34,537 nucleotides of DNA from CAYLKS01 sp964384205 [NCBI: uncultured bacterium] (lineage in GTDB: Bacteria > JAGOEH01), in assembly GCA_964384205.1 (NCBI GenBank), contig CAYLKS010000033.1:1-34537 (forward strand), written 5' to 3'. Positions within the stretch are counted from its first letter, which is position 1, and each line of letters begins with the position of its first letter. This document shows, piece after piece, positions 16,336 through 29,258 of the stretch. The translations under genes and the position numbers were made by a program. The notes under the pieces are model-generated. The model made no database searches and was not told where the DNA came from. It worked only from the letters and a program-made list of their open reading frames with translations.

Positions 16336-17221
16336 ATTAGATCACAAAATCAAAAACAAAACTTTACAAACAAATACTGAATGGATTCCATTAATAGAAA
16401 AAAATAAAATAAATTGTACAACAATTGCTATAACCAGTGGGAAAGGTGGGGTTGGTAAAACAAATTTTAGTTTGAATTTTGCTTTATCGTTAAAACAAAT
16501 CAACAAAGAAGTTTTGTTAGTAGATGCTGACCTTGGATTAGCAAATATAGATATTTTGTTAGGTATAACTCCTAACTTAACATTATCTAAATACTTTTCC
16601 GATAATTTATCTTTGAAGGATATTATATATAAAGGCCCAGAACGATTAAATATATTACCGGCAAAAAACGGATTAGAAAATATAGCAAATTTATCCGAAA
16701 ACCAGCTAATAAAATTTATTAAAGACTTTAGTGAACTCGAACTATATTATGATTATATAATCTTTGATACAAGTGCAGGAATAAGAATTCAAACTACTTC
16801 TTTTGTATTATCATCAAAAGAATGCTTTGTACTAATTACCCCAGAGCCTACTTCAATAGTAGATGCTTATTCTATGATTAAAATAATTGTAAAAAAACAA
16901 CCCGCAAAAACTATAAACATTATAGTAAATATGGCTAAATCTGAACAAGAAGCTATTACTACTTTTAATAATGTTGCAGAACTTGCAAAGAAATTTCTTA
17001 AAAAAACACTCTTTTTTTATGGATATTTGCCTTATGATAATGATGTTATAAAAGCAGTAAAATCACAAGTCCCTGTTTTACAGCTAAACAATAATTCTAA
17101 GTTTAGTAAAAATCTACTATCAATTAGAGATAATTGGTTGTCTAAACAAAATTTTAACAAAAAAATCTCCTTTGGTGAAAGATTTGTAAAATTTTTCAAG
17201 AATACAAAGGATTTAATATAA
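16316..17221 (+). CDS. flhG: Flagellar number regulator FlhG (MinD-like ATPase)
   Basis: FlhG is a MinD-type ATPase that stimulates FlhF GTP hydrolysis and limits flagellar number. The 301-residue protein has a 40-residue N-terminal extension holding IQANELDHKI, a degenerate form of the DQAxxLR activator helix with the key Gln kept. The deviant Walker A SGKGGVGKT is at 41-49, then VDADLGLANIDILLGI, and IFDTSAGI as the Walker B region. A C-terminal amphipathic, basic segment (ERFVKFFKNTK) fits a membrane-targeting helix. It follows flhF with a 20-nt overlap and GGGAG upstream of the ATG. Confidence 0.92.
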   Translation: MSIQANELDHKIKNKTLQTNTEWIPLIEKNKINCTTIAITSGKGGVGKTNFSLNFALSLKQINKEVLLVDADLGLANIDILLGITPNLTLSKYFSDNLSLKDIIYKGPERLNILPAKNGLENIANLSENQLIKFIKDFSELELYYDYIIFDTSAGIRIQTTSFVLSSKECFVLITPEPTSIVDAYSMIKIIVKKQPAKTINIIVNMAKSEQEAITTFNNVAELAKKFLKKTLFFYGYLPYDNDVIKAVKSQVPVLQLNNNSKFSKNLLSIRDNWLSKQNFNKKISFGERFVKFFKNTKDLI

Positions 17222-17620
17222 ATGGATTACAAAAAAATAAACCACGTCAGTATAATATTAGGATTGATCGGCACAAGTTTATCTCTATTAATTTCTTTAC
17301 TAAATAATGTTAATGTTTTAGATGCAGTACAGAGAGCTATTATTGTTTTTTTAATATTATGGATACTGAGCCAAATTATATGGGTAATTCTAATTTTTCT
17401 TGTAAAAAAAGTGCATGAAGAAATAAAAGAAGAAGAAAAAAAACGTATTATAGAAGAACAAAAGAAAAAAATAGAAGAAAATGAAACAAAAATAGTGGAT
17501 AAACTAACAAAGAGTTATAAAAATATTTCTCAAAAATATGATGACAAATTGGAGAAAACTAAAGAAAAAATTAAATCAAAAGGAACTCAAACGGATTATG
17601 TTATAGGAGATCAGGAGTGA
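17222..17620 (+). CDS. Small two-helix membrane protein with coiled-coil tail, unknown function
   Basis: This 132-residue protein starts at the base after the flhG stop. It has two predicted membrane helices (about residues 8-27 and 37-62). A long, highly charged helical region follows (about 63-118), rich in Lys and Glu with heptad character, so it probably forms a coiled coil in the cytoplasm. I do not recognise a family. The layout (membrane anchor plus coiled coil, coded near sigma-28) recalls SwrB of Bacillus only in general topology. The position between flhG and fliA suggests a flagellar accessory role, which is inference. Confidence 0.7.
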   Translation: MDYKKINHVSIILGLIGTSLSLLISLLNNVNVLDAVQRAIIVFLILWILSQIIWVILIFLVKKVHEEIKEEEKKRIIEEQKKKIEENETKIVDKLTKSYKNISQKYDDKLEKTKEKIKSKGTQTDYVIGDQE

Positions 17621-17624
17621 ATAA

Positions 17625-18398
17625 ATGATTAAAAAAACTTTAAATAACATATGGAAAGAATATAAAAGAACTAATAAAAAAGAACTAAGAGATAAATTAA
17701 TAAAAGAATATCTCCATCTACCAAAATATATAGCTGGTAGAATGGCAATTTCTCTGCCAGATCATATAGAATACGATGATTTATTAAGTTGTGCTGTTAT
17801 GGGATTAATTAATGCAATAGAACATTATGATCCAGAGAGAGGAGTCCCTTTTGAATACTTTGCGTCTCACAGAATAAAAGGCGAAATATTAGATGACTTA
17901 CGAAGGATGGATTGGGTACCCAGAAGTATACGAAAAAAAGCTAAAAATTTAGAAACAGCTTTAATGAAACTGCAAAATAAATTAGGTCGTGCCCCATCTG
18001 ATAAAGAATTAGCAAATTATTTAGGAATCACAGAAACACAACTTAATCAATTATATAATGAAGTAAAAGGAGTGAACTTAATATCTTTACAAGATTTAGT
18101 ATACGATAATGATATACATTCTACTGAATTGTCTAATTTTATTAAAGATGATAGTATCCCTGATCCTGATACTGATTTAGAAAAAAAAGAACTTTCTGAG
18201 GAACTTGCAAACTTTATTAATACTTTAAATAATAAAGAAAAATTAGTTATAGCTTTATATTATTACGAAGGATTAACATTAAAAGAAATAGGTAAAGTAT
18301 TGGATATAACAGAATCAAGAGTCTCACAACTTCATACTAAAGCCTTAATGAATTTAAAAGCTAAAATAAAACTTCTTGAGAAAAAACGCATCCATTAG
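17625..18398 (+). CDS. fliA: Flagellar sigma factor sigma-28 (FliA/SigD/WhiG)
   Basis: This is the alternative sigma factor for late flagellar genes such as flagellin. The 257-residue protein has region 2 (about 35-100) with EYDDLLSCAVMGLINAIEHY, ERGVPFEYFASHRIKGEILDDLR and the sigma-28 hallmark MDWVPRSIRKKAK. Region 3 has GRAPSDKELANYLGI, and region 4 (about 195-250) has the helix-turn-helix NNKEKLVIALYYYEGLTLKE with ITESRVSQLHTKAL. AGGAG lies upstream of the ATG. No flagellin gene is in the window, so its main targets lie elsewhere. Confidence 0.95.
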   Translation: MIKKTLNNIWKEYKRTNKKELRDKLIKEYLHLPKYIAGRMAISLPDHIEYDDLLSCAVMGLINAIEHYDPERGVPFEYFASHRIKGEILDDLRRMDWVPRSIRKKAKNLETALMKLQNKLGRAPSDKELANYLGITETQLNQLYNEVKGVNLISLQDLVYDNDIHSTELSNFIKDDSIPDPDTDLEKKELSEELANFINTLNNKEKLVIALYYYEGLTLKEIGKVLDITESRVSQLHTKALMNLKAKIKLLEKKRIH

Positions 18399-18414
18399 AA
18401 AAAAGGGGGGCTCC

Positions 18415-18726
18415 ATGGTAAAGCCAATCCATCTTCAAGACCTCTTTTCCAAAACAGCATTCGCAGAAAAAGTTCATCAGGTAAAAAAACAGGGACCAGA
18501 AACAGATCAACATCAATTCAACTACCAATTACAAAAACAAATAACAGAAGAAAAAGAAACAACAAAAAAATTAGAACCCAAAGACCAGATGATAATCCAC
18601 ACAGAAGAAAAACATAAAGAAAAACATCAACAAGAAAAAAAGAAACGACAAAAAAAAGAAGAGGTACAAGAACACAAAAAAAGCAATGACAAGGGCTCAT
18701 CTTCTCACATTGATATAAAAATATGA
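18415..18726 (+). CDS. Short Lys/Gln/Glu-rich protein after fliA, unknown function
   Basis: The start is placed at the ATG at 18415 because a G-run (18405-18410) lies 4 nt upstream; a TTG at 18376 inside fliA would add 13 residues but has no such site. The 103-residue product begins MVKPIHLQDLFSKTAFAEKV and then becomes a very charged, probably helical or disordered tail (KKRQKKEEVQEHKK). I recall short proteins with a similar opening coded after sigma-28 in other flagellar clusters, but I cannot name a family. It overlaps the next gene by 4 nt (ATGA). Confidence 0.65.
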   Translation: MVKPIHLQDLFSKTAFAEKVHQVKKQGPETDQHQFNYQLQKQITEEKETTKKLEPKDQMIIHTEEKHKEKHQQEKKKRQKKEEVQEHKKSNDKGSSSHIDIKI

Positions 18727-19712
18727 ATAACACTCCCATCATCAATAATAAAAATAATCTAAAACTAAACAATAATGCTCTATTTATCCATGGTAAAATT
18801 GTCAAAGGGAAAGTAGTAGCTATAATTCAAAAAAACTACTATCTAATTTCTATTAGAAATAAAAAATTTATAACTTATTCTGAAAAAGACTTCAATATAG
18901 GAGATTATATTAAAGCAAGAGTAAAAGGAACATTCCCAGAAATAACTTTACAATTGGTAGATGAAAACAGAATAAATGATGAAATAAAAAATACTAATAT
19001 TTTATTATCAAAACTTAACCTGCTTATAAATGACAATTTGGAAAATAAATTTTTATTCAATTTAATAATAAATTTCAACAAAAACAAATTTTTTTTGAAA
19101 AACTTTTTTAATGAATTTTTATCACCAGAAAATAAAAACCTAAAACAATACTTCCATTCTTTTAAAGATATTATAAGTTTTTTTTCAAAGTTCAAAAACA
19201 AAGCAATATTAAGTAATTTCTTCAAACTATTTAGCGCATTAAAAGAATTACAAAAACATAATCCTAAAGATGAAATCAAAAATGCTATTGAACATCTCCA
19301 GGGAACATTATTTTTTAATATCTTTAATGAAAAATTTTTTTTCGTTCCCTTTATCTTCTACTATAATAATTCATGGGAAGAATTTTTTTTTAGATTTAAT
19401 AAAAAACAACCTAAAGAACAGGACTTATATTCTCTTAATATTTTCTTAAAGCCTACTGAAGAAATCCACCTATTAATAAATTTCTTATTAAATTGTAAAA
19501 ATAATTACTTCGATCTAAAATTTACCTCTAATAATAGAGATTTCCTTAAAACAATAAACAATAAACAACAACTGCTAATATCTTCATTCGTACATTCAAA
19601 ACCAAGATTAAGAAATATATCATTAAACTATGATACAAAAAACTTAGAAAATGAGTTTTTCTATATAAATACTGAAAATTCAGACTCCCAAATCATCGAC
19701 TATATTGCATAA
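18723..19712 (+). CDS. Divergent FliK-like protein (second hook-length-control-type protein)
   Basis: This 329-residue, Asn/Lys/Phe-rich protein closes the flagellar cluster. Residues about 20-80 form a small beta domain (IHGKIVKGKVVAIIQKNYYL, GDYIKARVKGTFPEITLQLV) like the N-terminal strand region of long FliK-like proteins. The C-terminal third resembles a worn Flg_hook domain: WEEFFFRFNKKQPKEQ, LNIFLKPTEEIHLLINFLLN, then FDLKFTSNNRDFLKTINNKQ and a helix. This pattern reading is suggestive rather than firm. There is no signal peptide. It is coupled to the previous gene by an ATGA overlap. Alternatives are an unrelated cluster-specific protein or a decaying paralogue, although the frame is intact. 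Confidence 0.6.
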   Translation: MNNTPIINNKNNLKLNNNALFIHGKIVKGKVVAIIQKNYYLISIRNKKFITYSEKDFNIGDYIKARVKGTFPEITLQLVDENRINDEIKNTNILLSKLNLLINDNLENKFLFNLIINFNKNKFFLKNFFNEFLSPENKNLKQYFHSFKDIISFFSKFKNKAILSNFFKLFSALKELQKHNPKDEIKNAIEHLQGTLFFNIFNEKFFFVPFIFYYNNSWEEFFFRFNKKQPKEQDLYSLNIFLKPTEEIHLLINFLLNCKNNYFDLKFTSNNRDFLKTINNKQQLLISSFVHSKPRLRNISLNYDTKNLENEFFYINTENSDSQIIDYIA

Positions 19713-19744
19713 AAAGCAGGATAGATACCTTATCTCTATCCTGC
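19711..19744 (-). terminator. Terminator for the minus-strand galactose operon
   Basis: GCAGGATAGA (19716-19725) pairs with TCTATCCTGC (19735-19744), a perfect 10-bp stem with a 9-nt loop. Five A residues at 19711-19715 give a U-run only for transcripts on the minus strand, so it terminates the operon ending with galK. Plus-strand flagellar transcripts also meet the stem, but without a following T-run. Confidence 0.75.
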
Positions 19745-19760
19745 AATCTATTATGAATAA

Positions 19761-19790
19761 GGAAAGGAGGAGGATATGAATCTTCTATAA
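19761..19790 (+). other. Orphan strong Shine-Dalgarno with a 4-codon ORF
   Basis: GGAAAGGAGGAGG (19761-19773) stands just before an ATG at 19776 that opens only Met-Asn-Leu-Leu-stop (19776-19790). The ORF runs into the 3' end of galK on the other strand. A strong site and start with no gene suggests either a relic of a lost next gene of the flagellar cluster, cut at the junction with the galactose operon, or chance. No longer plus-strand frame follows. Confidence 0.4.
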
Positions 19791-21044
19791 TTTTGAAAAA
19801 TACGCTCCTATTCTTCTCTCTTGAAGAATACTGACAGAATTTTTATCAAAAAATTTATTTATAAAATCTACATATTTATCCACAAAATCATTTTTCAATA
19901 TTACAAGTATAGTGCCTGCAAAACCGCCTCCATGAACTCGGTATCCTCCATTAACATTATTATTTCTAAAAAATTCTTCGGATAAATACAGGCCTAACAT
20001 AACTTTCTGATTTTTAATATTTTTTATACTAAAACCATTTTGAAGCCATTTGATAGAACTATCCCCGGATAGAATAATATTCTGAAAGATAGCATCTATA
20101 TTCCCATCAAAAAAACTCTTCCTCGCTAATTCAACTCTTTTATTCTCATCAAAAAAATGCAAAGCTCTTAACACCGCTCTATCCCCAAATTTATTACATA
20201 ATTCCTGAAAATGCTCATAAATATCATTTTTATTTAAATCTTTCAAAGACGGTATACCAAAATTTTTTGCAATACTTCTCATATCCTGAGGAATACTTGC
20301 ATAATCATCTGTTAAATCTGCATGACTTCCACCGGTATTTACGACCAATATCTTATAATCATATTCATTAAAATCAAAATCAATTGATTCTACTATAGGA
20401 TCATCAATATTAGCAAAATCTATAAATACTATCCCCCCATATGCAACTGCTATTTGATCCATCAAACCACAAGGTTTTCCAAAATATTGATTCTCTGCGA
20501 ACTGCCCCATCTGCGCAAGAAAAATATCCAACAATTCGTCATTATTATAAAAAACACTCAATATTTTACCAATTAAAACCTCAAAAGCTGCAGATGAACT
20601 AAGACCTGAACCCACCATTACCTGACTCGAAACTACAGCTTCAAAACCACCAATAATTTTATTATTTCTTCTAAACCCTGCTACAATTCCTCTAATTAAA
20701 GCATTAGTAGAATTCTTCTCTTCTTCTTTAATATTAAGCTCATCAATATCTACCTCAAAAACCCTATCAAATTCTACTGAATATATTTTTATAATATTAT
20801 CAGGTATTTTTCGAGCAATTGCTACAGCATCAAGATTTATTGAAGTCGCAATTACTTTTCCATGATTATGATCAGTATGATTGCCAATTAATTCTACTCT
20901 TCCCGGCACACTAAAATAATATATTTTTTCATCATTATTACCGAAATATTTATATAAATATTTAATTAATTCCTTAAATCTTTTTTCAAAATTTTCAAAA
21001 TCAGTAAAAAAATATAAATCGTTATAGATTTTTTCTAAATTCAA
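19785..21044 (-). CDS. galK: Galactokinase (TTG start)
   Basis: GalK phosphorylates galactose to galactose-1-phosphate in the Leloir pathway. The 419-residue protein has the three GHMP-kinase motifs: the galactokinase signature GRVELIGNHTDHNHG (about 48-62), the ATP loop GSGLSSSAA (145-153), and the C-terminal glycine motif HGGGFAGT. The probable catalytic Asp is D196 in CGLMDQIAVAYGG. It is slightly longer than the usual 380-390. The start codon is TTG at 21044, overlapping the galT stop as TTGA, with AAAAGGAG upstream, so translation is probably coupled to galT. It is the last gene of the operon. Confidence 0.96.
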   Translation of the reverse strand: MNLEKIYNDLYFFTDFENFEKRFKELIKYLYKYFGNNDEKIYYFSVPGRVELIGNHTDHNHGKVIATSINLDAVAIARKIPDNIIKIYSVEFDRVFEVDIDELNIKEEEKNSTNALIRGIVAGFRRNNKIIGGFEAVVSSQVMVGSGLSSSAAFEVLIGKILSVFYNNDELLDIFLAQMGQFAENQYFGKPCGLMDQIAVAYGGIVFIDFANIDDPIVESIDFDFNEYDYKILVVNTGGSHADLTDDYASIPQDMRSIAKNFGIPSLKDLNKNDIYEHFQELCNKFGDRAVLRALHFFDENKRVELARKSFFDGNIDAIFQNIILSGDSSIKWLQNGFSIKNIKNQKVMLGLYLSEEFFRNNNVNGGYRVHGGGFAGTILVILKNDFVDKYVDFINKFFDKNSVSILQERRIGAYFSKL

Positions 21045-22087
21045 TTTTTACTCCTTTTCAAAAAATGAACATCATCTAAACTTCTTAATCTTTGAGCAGC
21101 TACTTCAGCAATAATATCTCTCTGAGGTTCTGATAACATTTCAAAACCAACCATAAATTTTCTGATAGTCGCAGACCTTAATAATGGTGGATAAAAATGA
21201 GCATGTAAAGTCCAGAAATCATCATATTCATTTCCTGCAGGCGCATTATGCCATCCCATTGAATAGGGGAAAAAAGTATTGAACAAATTATCATACTTAA
21301 TTAACATTTGTTTTAAAATCTTAGCTAAATCTTTTATTTGACTTTCTATTAAATCAGAAATTCTACTTACCTTAAATTTAGGTAATAACAAAGTTTCATA
21401 AGGCCATACAGCCCAAAAAGGAACAACAAAAACCCAATACTCTCCTTCTAAAACAACTCTTTCTTCAGGAAATTCAAGCTCTTTTTTTACATAATCTAAT
21501 AATAATAAAGAACCTTTCTTTTCTTTATAAGCAAATTGATTTTTATATTCCAGTTCTCCCAATTGCGGTATTTTATTCATAGCCCAGATTTGTCCATGAG
21601 GATGTGGATTAGAGGCTCCCATCATGGAGCCTCTATTTTCAAAAATCTGAACCCATTTGTATTTTTTGATAAGTTCAGAATACTGTTCGATCCAGGTGTA
21701 TATAACATCTACTATTTCCTCTTCTTGCATCAATGCCATAGTTTTACTATGATCTGGAGTATAACAAATCACACGGCATGTACCTTCTACAGATTCATAT
21801 CTAAAAAGTTCATCATCACTTCTAAAGACAGGCACATCGTCTAAAAGAGCAGCAAAATCATTATCAAAAACAAAAGTTTTCGAGTACGTTAGGTTCTTCT
21901 TACCATTTGCTCGAATATTTCCCGGACAAAGATAACAAGCTGGATCATAACTTTTCCCTATTTCCGGGAAAGATGCTTCAGTTTGCCCCAGCCATGGTCT
22001 TTTCGTTCTATGTGGAGAAACTAAAATCCATGTGCCGGTTAATGGATTATATCGCCTATGCGGATACTTTACAAACAATTCATTCAT
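21041..22087 (-). CDS. galT: Galactose-1-phosphate uridylyltransferase
   Basis: GalT exchanges UMP between UDP-glucose and galactose-1-phosphate, giving UDP-galactose. The 348-residue protein has the active site PHPHGQ (161-166) with the nucleophile His164, preceded by NRGSMMGASN, and Cys51/Cys54 (CYLC) as likely zinc ligands. The C-terminal domain has NAPAGNEYDDFWTLHAHFYP and FMVGFEMLSEPQRD, all typical of the standard family. A Shine-Dalgarno GAGGAGA lies before the ATG. It overlaps galK by 4 nt and follows the transporter gene by 21 nt. UDP-galactose recycling needs GalE, which is not in the window. Confidence 0.97.
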   Translation of the reverse strand: MNELFVKYPHRRYNPLTGTWILVSPHRTKRPWLGQTEASFPEIGKSYDPACYLCPGNIRANGKKNLTYSKTFVFDNDFAALLDDVPVFRSDDELFRYESVEGTCRVICYTPDHSKTMALMQEEEIVDVIYTWIEQYSELIKKYKWVQIFENRGSMMGASNPHPHGQIWAMNKIPQLGELEYKNQFAYKEKKGSLLLLDYVKKELEFPEERVVLEGEYWVFVVPFWAVWPYETLLLPKFKVSRISDLIESQIKDLAKILKQMLIKYDNLFNTFFPYSMGWHNAPAGNEYDDFWTLHAHFYPPLLRSATIRKFMVGFEMLSEPQRDIIAEVAAQRLRSLDDVHFLKRSKN

Positions 22088-22108
22088 AAATATCTCCTCT
22101 CTATCTTT

Positions 22109-23746
22109 CTACCAGAAAATAGCATATAAAACTGCTAAAATTATTAAAATCCCATAAGTACCTATATTAAATACCGAATCTGTTTTAAATATTCTGGCAG
22201 TTAAAGAAATACCTTTCGGATCATCATCATTTTCAGAAGTTACAAGACTAACAGCTAAAATTATAGCCATTGTTAATACTAAAGTATAAAACATTTGATC
22301 CATCCATGGTAAATCAACAGCAGGATTTTTTAATAACAATGCTATCACAATAGAAGATAATGCTCCAATAATTGCCGCTTTATTCGTAGTTTTCTTCCAG
22401 AATAATCCCATTAAAAATATAGCAAGAATTCCAGGACTTACTAATCCTGTATATTCCTGAATATACTGAAACATTTGAGGGATATTCCCCAATATAGGTG
22501 CAATAATTACAGCGATTATCAAAGCTATCCCTGCGGTTAATCTTCCAACAAAAACAAGTTCCTTTTCAGTAGCATCTTTTTTAATATGTTCTTTAAAAAT
22601 ATCCATTGTAAAAATTGTAGAGGTAGAATTTAACATTGAAGCAAGTGAAGAAACAATCGCAGCTGTCAAGGCTGCAAGAACCAATCCCTTTAATCCAATA
22701 GGAACGAATTTAGCTATCAACCATGGATATGCTTTATCATAATTAATACTTCCATCAGCCTTCAAAAAAGCATCCCGAATGCCATTAATAATAGTAGTTC
22801 CTTCTGGCTGTGTAAATAAAACATAAACAATAATTCCCGGAATTACTACCAACAAAGGAATCAAAAGCTTAAGAAATCCAGCAAATATAATACCATGTTG
22901 AGCCTCTTTTAAAGATTTTGCACCAAGAGCACGCTGAATAATATATTGATTAAATCCCCAATAATACAAATTTGCAACCCACATACCACCTATTAAAACT
23001 GCTATGCCGGGTAAATTAAAATATTCCGGATTACTCCTCGGAAGAATCATATGAAATTTATCACCTGCATGCCTTAATATATGTTCAAATCCATGGATTA
23101 TACCACCTTCAGGCGTAACATTGTTCAGTGCAATCATTGAAGTAATCAATCCACCTATTACTAATAAAGATACCTGAACAACATCTGTCCATGCTACTGC
23201 TGACAAACCACCATATAAAGAATATGCTGCAGCAATAGTTGCAAGCCCAATAATCGCATAAATGATTAAACTCCCATCTCCACTGCCAATAATTGTATCT
23301 AATGCTTTCCCGCCTAAAAATAATACAGACGTCAAATTCACAAAAATAAATAAAGCAATCCAGAAAATTGCCAAAATAGATTTTAAAGTCACACTAAATC
23401 TCTGTTCTATAAATTCAGGGATAGTATATAATTTCTTTTCAATAAAAATTGGTAAGAAAAACTTCCCTACAAGTACCAGGGTAAGTGCTGCCATCCATTC
23501 ATAGGATGCAATAGCAAGTCCAATTGCAAAACCAGAACCCGACATACCAATAAATTGTTCTGCTGAAATATTAGCAGCAATTAAAGAAGAACCTATCACC
23601 CACCATGGTAATGCCTTACTCGCTAAAAAATAATCTTTTGAATCTTTAGTATGGCCTTTTTTTGTCCTGGAAAAAAAGAGCCCTAAAGCAACAATCACAA
23701 AAATATAAATAGCAAAAATAATAAAATCAATTGTTGATAAATTCAT
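22109..23746 (-). CDS. Na+/galactose symporter of the vSGLT (SSS) family
   Basis: This 545-residue sodium:solute symporter appears very close to the Vibrio vSGLT as I remember it. Shared stretches include SLIAANISAEQFIGMSGSG, NLYYWGFNQYIIQR, AAIVSSLASMLNST and YIQEYTGLVSPGILA, and length is nearly equal. Sugar-site residues seem kept: Gln64 and Glu83 (vSGLT Gln69 and Glu88), the Asn/Tyr of NLYYW and the Gln of IQEYTG. The Na+ site serines are in AAIVSSLAS. It should have 13-14 membrane helices. Placed between lacZ and galT, it almost surely imports galactose (or glucose) with Na+. The charged loop DDDPKGIS is also vSGLT-like. Confidence 0.93.
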   Translation of the reverse strand: MNLSTIDFIIFAIYIFVIVALGLFFSRTKKGHTKDSKDYFLASKALPWWVIGSSLIAANISAEQFIGMSGSGFAIGLAIASYEWMAALTLVLVGKFFLPIFIEKKLYTIPEFIEQRFSVTLKSILAIFWIALFIFVNLTSVLFLGGKALDTIIGSGDGSLIIYAIIGLATIAAAYSLYGGLSAVAWTDVVQVSLLVIGGLITSMIALNNVTPEGGIIHGFEHILRHAGDKFHMILPRSNPEYFNLPGIAVLIGGMWVANLYYWGFNQYIIQRALGAKSLKEAQHGIIFAGFLKLLIPLLVVIPGIIVYVLFTQPEGTTIINGIRDAFLKADGSINYDKAYPWLIAKFVPIGLKGLVLAALTAAIVSSLASMLNSTSTIFTMDIFKEHIKKDATEKELVFVGRLTAGIALIIAVIIAPILGNIPQMFQYIQEYTGLVSPGILAIFLMGLFWKKTTNKAAIIGALSSIVIALLLKNPAVDLPWMDQMFYTLVLTMAIILAVSLVTSENDDDPKGISLTARIFKTDSVFNIGTYGILIILAVLYAIFW

Positions 23747-23766
23747 AAATTCTCCCTTCGTTATTT

Positions 23767-28216
<4,450 letters not shown>

Positions 28217-28220
<4 letters not shown>

Positions 28221-29089
28221 TTTCTCCCCCTAATTATCGAATCAATTTGTGTTATTATTATTGCAAAAAACATAAAAACAATACCAATAACTTCTCTATT
28301 AGAAAGAACTTCTTCTAAAAAAAGACAACCTCCAAGAACTGCAAATAAAGATTCCATACTCAAAATAATAGCAGCATGAGATGGTGATGTCTTCTTTTGA
28401 GCAAAAATCTGCATAGTGTAACCAATACCAACAGAAACCAATCCCCCATATAATATAGGCCATAATGCATCTCTAATCATCGATATTGCTACTTTTTCAA
28501 AAAATATTGATACGATCAGACTAAAAAAAGCACAAGCAAAATATTGAACAATTGATAATTCCAATGCATCGTTCTTCTTATTAAAAACTGAAATAAAATT
28601 TACATGAAAAGCCCAAAAAATAGAACCTAATAAAACCAAAAAATCACCTTTTTCTATATAAAGCCCCTCTTTTACACTCAAAAGATATAAACCTATAACT
28701 GCAAAAACTACTCCAACCCATGTAAAAAAATCAGTCTTATGCCCCAAATATCTACCAAAAATGGGTGTAAAAACTACATAAAGCCCGGTAATAAAACCTG
28801 CCTTACCTGCTGTTGTATATACAATACCAACTTGCTGCAAACTTGCTCCTGCAAAAAGAAATAATCCCAATATAAAACCATTTTTTATTACATTACTTGA
28901 TGGTATAAATTTTTTATTCATCAGATATAAAAGAGGTATTAATACTATTGCTCCTATAAAAAATCTTACTGAATTAAAGAAAAAAGGCCCAATAAATTCC
29001 ATTCCAACACGCTGAGCAACAAAAGCAAACCCCCATATTACCGATGTCAATAATAAAAGCATATCCCCAATTAAAGAATTCTTTTGCAT
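28217..29089 (-). CDS. EamA/DMT family transporter
   Basis: This 290-residue integral membrane protein has about ten helices in two EamA repeats (about 8-140 and 150-285). Typical motifs are TSVIWGFAFVAQRVGMEFIG at the N-terminus, NGFILGLFLFAGASLQQVGI, TAGKAGFITGLYVVFTPIFG and, in repeat two, SPSHAAIILSMESLFAVLGG. The family moves amino acids, nucleotides or metabolites, mostly outward; the substrate cannot be read from sequence. It is the first gene after the promoter at 29147-29175, with AAAAGGAGCGAA before its ATG, and is coupled to the S37 peptidase. A role in handling products of peptide use is speculative. Confidence 0.92.
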
Positions 29090-29146
29090 TTCGCTCCTTT
29101 TTTAAAAATTTTAATTTATAATCAAAGTTTTCTAAAATTTTTTATA

Positions 29147-29175
29147 ATAATAATTTATAAATATTTTTATGTCAA
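29147..29175 (-). promoter_or_regulatory. Sigma-70 promoter of the eamA-pep-lacZ-gal operon
   Basis: On the minus strand, TTGACA (29175-29170), a 17-nt spacer, and TATTAT (29152-29147) form a good promoter. The start point would be near 29140, leaving about 50 nt of leader before the eamA ATG at 29089. No obvious operator or CRE-like palindrome was seen in this AT-rich stretch. Confidence 0.65.
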
Positions 29176-29190
29176 GTAAAAAATATGAAA

Positions 29191-29207
29191 TTCTATAAAA
29201 TATAGAA
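29191..29207 (-). terminator. Possible weak terminator after the outer-membrane protein gene
   Basis: TTCTATA (29191-29197) pairs with TATAGAA (29201-29207), a 7-bp stem with a 3-nt loop. On the minus strand it is followed by a T-rich stretch leading into the next promoter. The stem is nearly all A-T, so it is weak, but its place between gene end and promoter fits. Nothing else was seen in 29090-29258. Confidence 0.3.
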
Positions 29208-29258
29208 AAAAATGAATTTTTATTAAGTTTTACAAAAAACTATTAATTATGATTTAAT

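Noticed and set aside
18376-18414. TTG start that would lengthen the gene after fliA by 13 codons
   Set aside because: It lies inside fliA without a ribosome site, whereas the ATG at 18415 has a G-run 4 nt upstream and a more natural N-terminus.
21611-21634. Perfect 9-bp GC-rich hairpin inside galT (AGAGGCTCC / GGAGCCTCT, loop CATCAT)
   Set aside because: It codes for the conserved segment GSMMGAS just before the active site, and no T-run follows on either strand. The symmetry probably comes from codon choice under protein constraint.
29090-29258. Additional small gene in the gap between eamA and the outer-membrane protein gene
   Set aside because: The stretch is extremely AT-rich with stops in all frames and no ribosome site. 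A promoter and a weak hairpin account for it.
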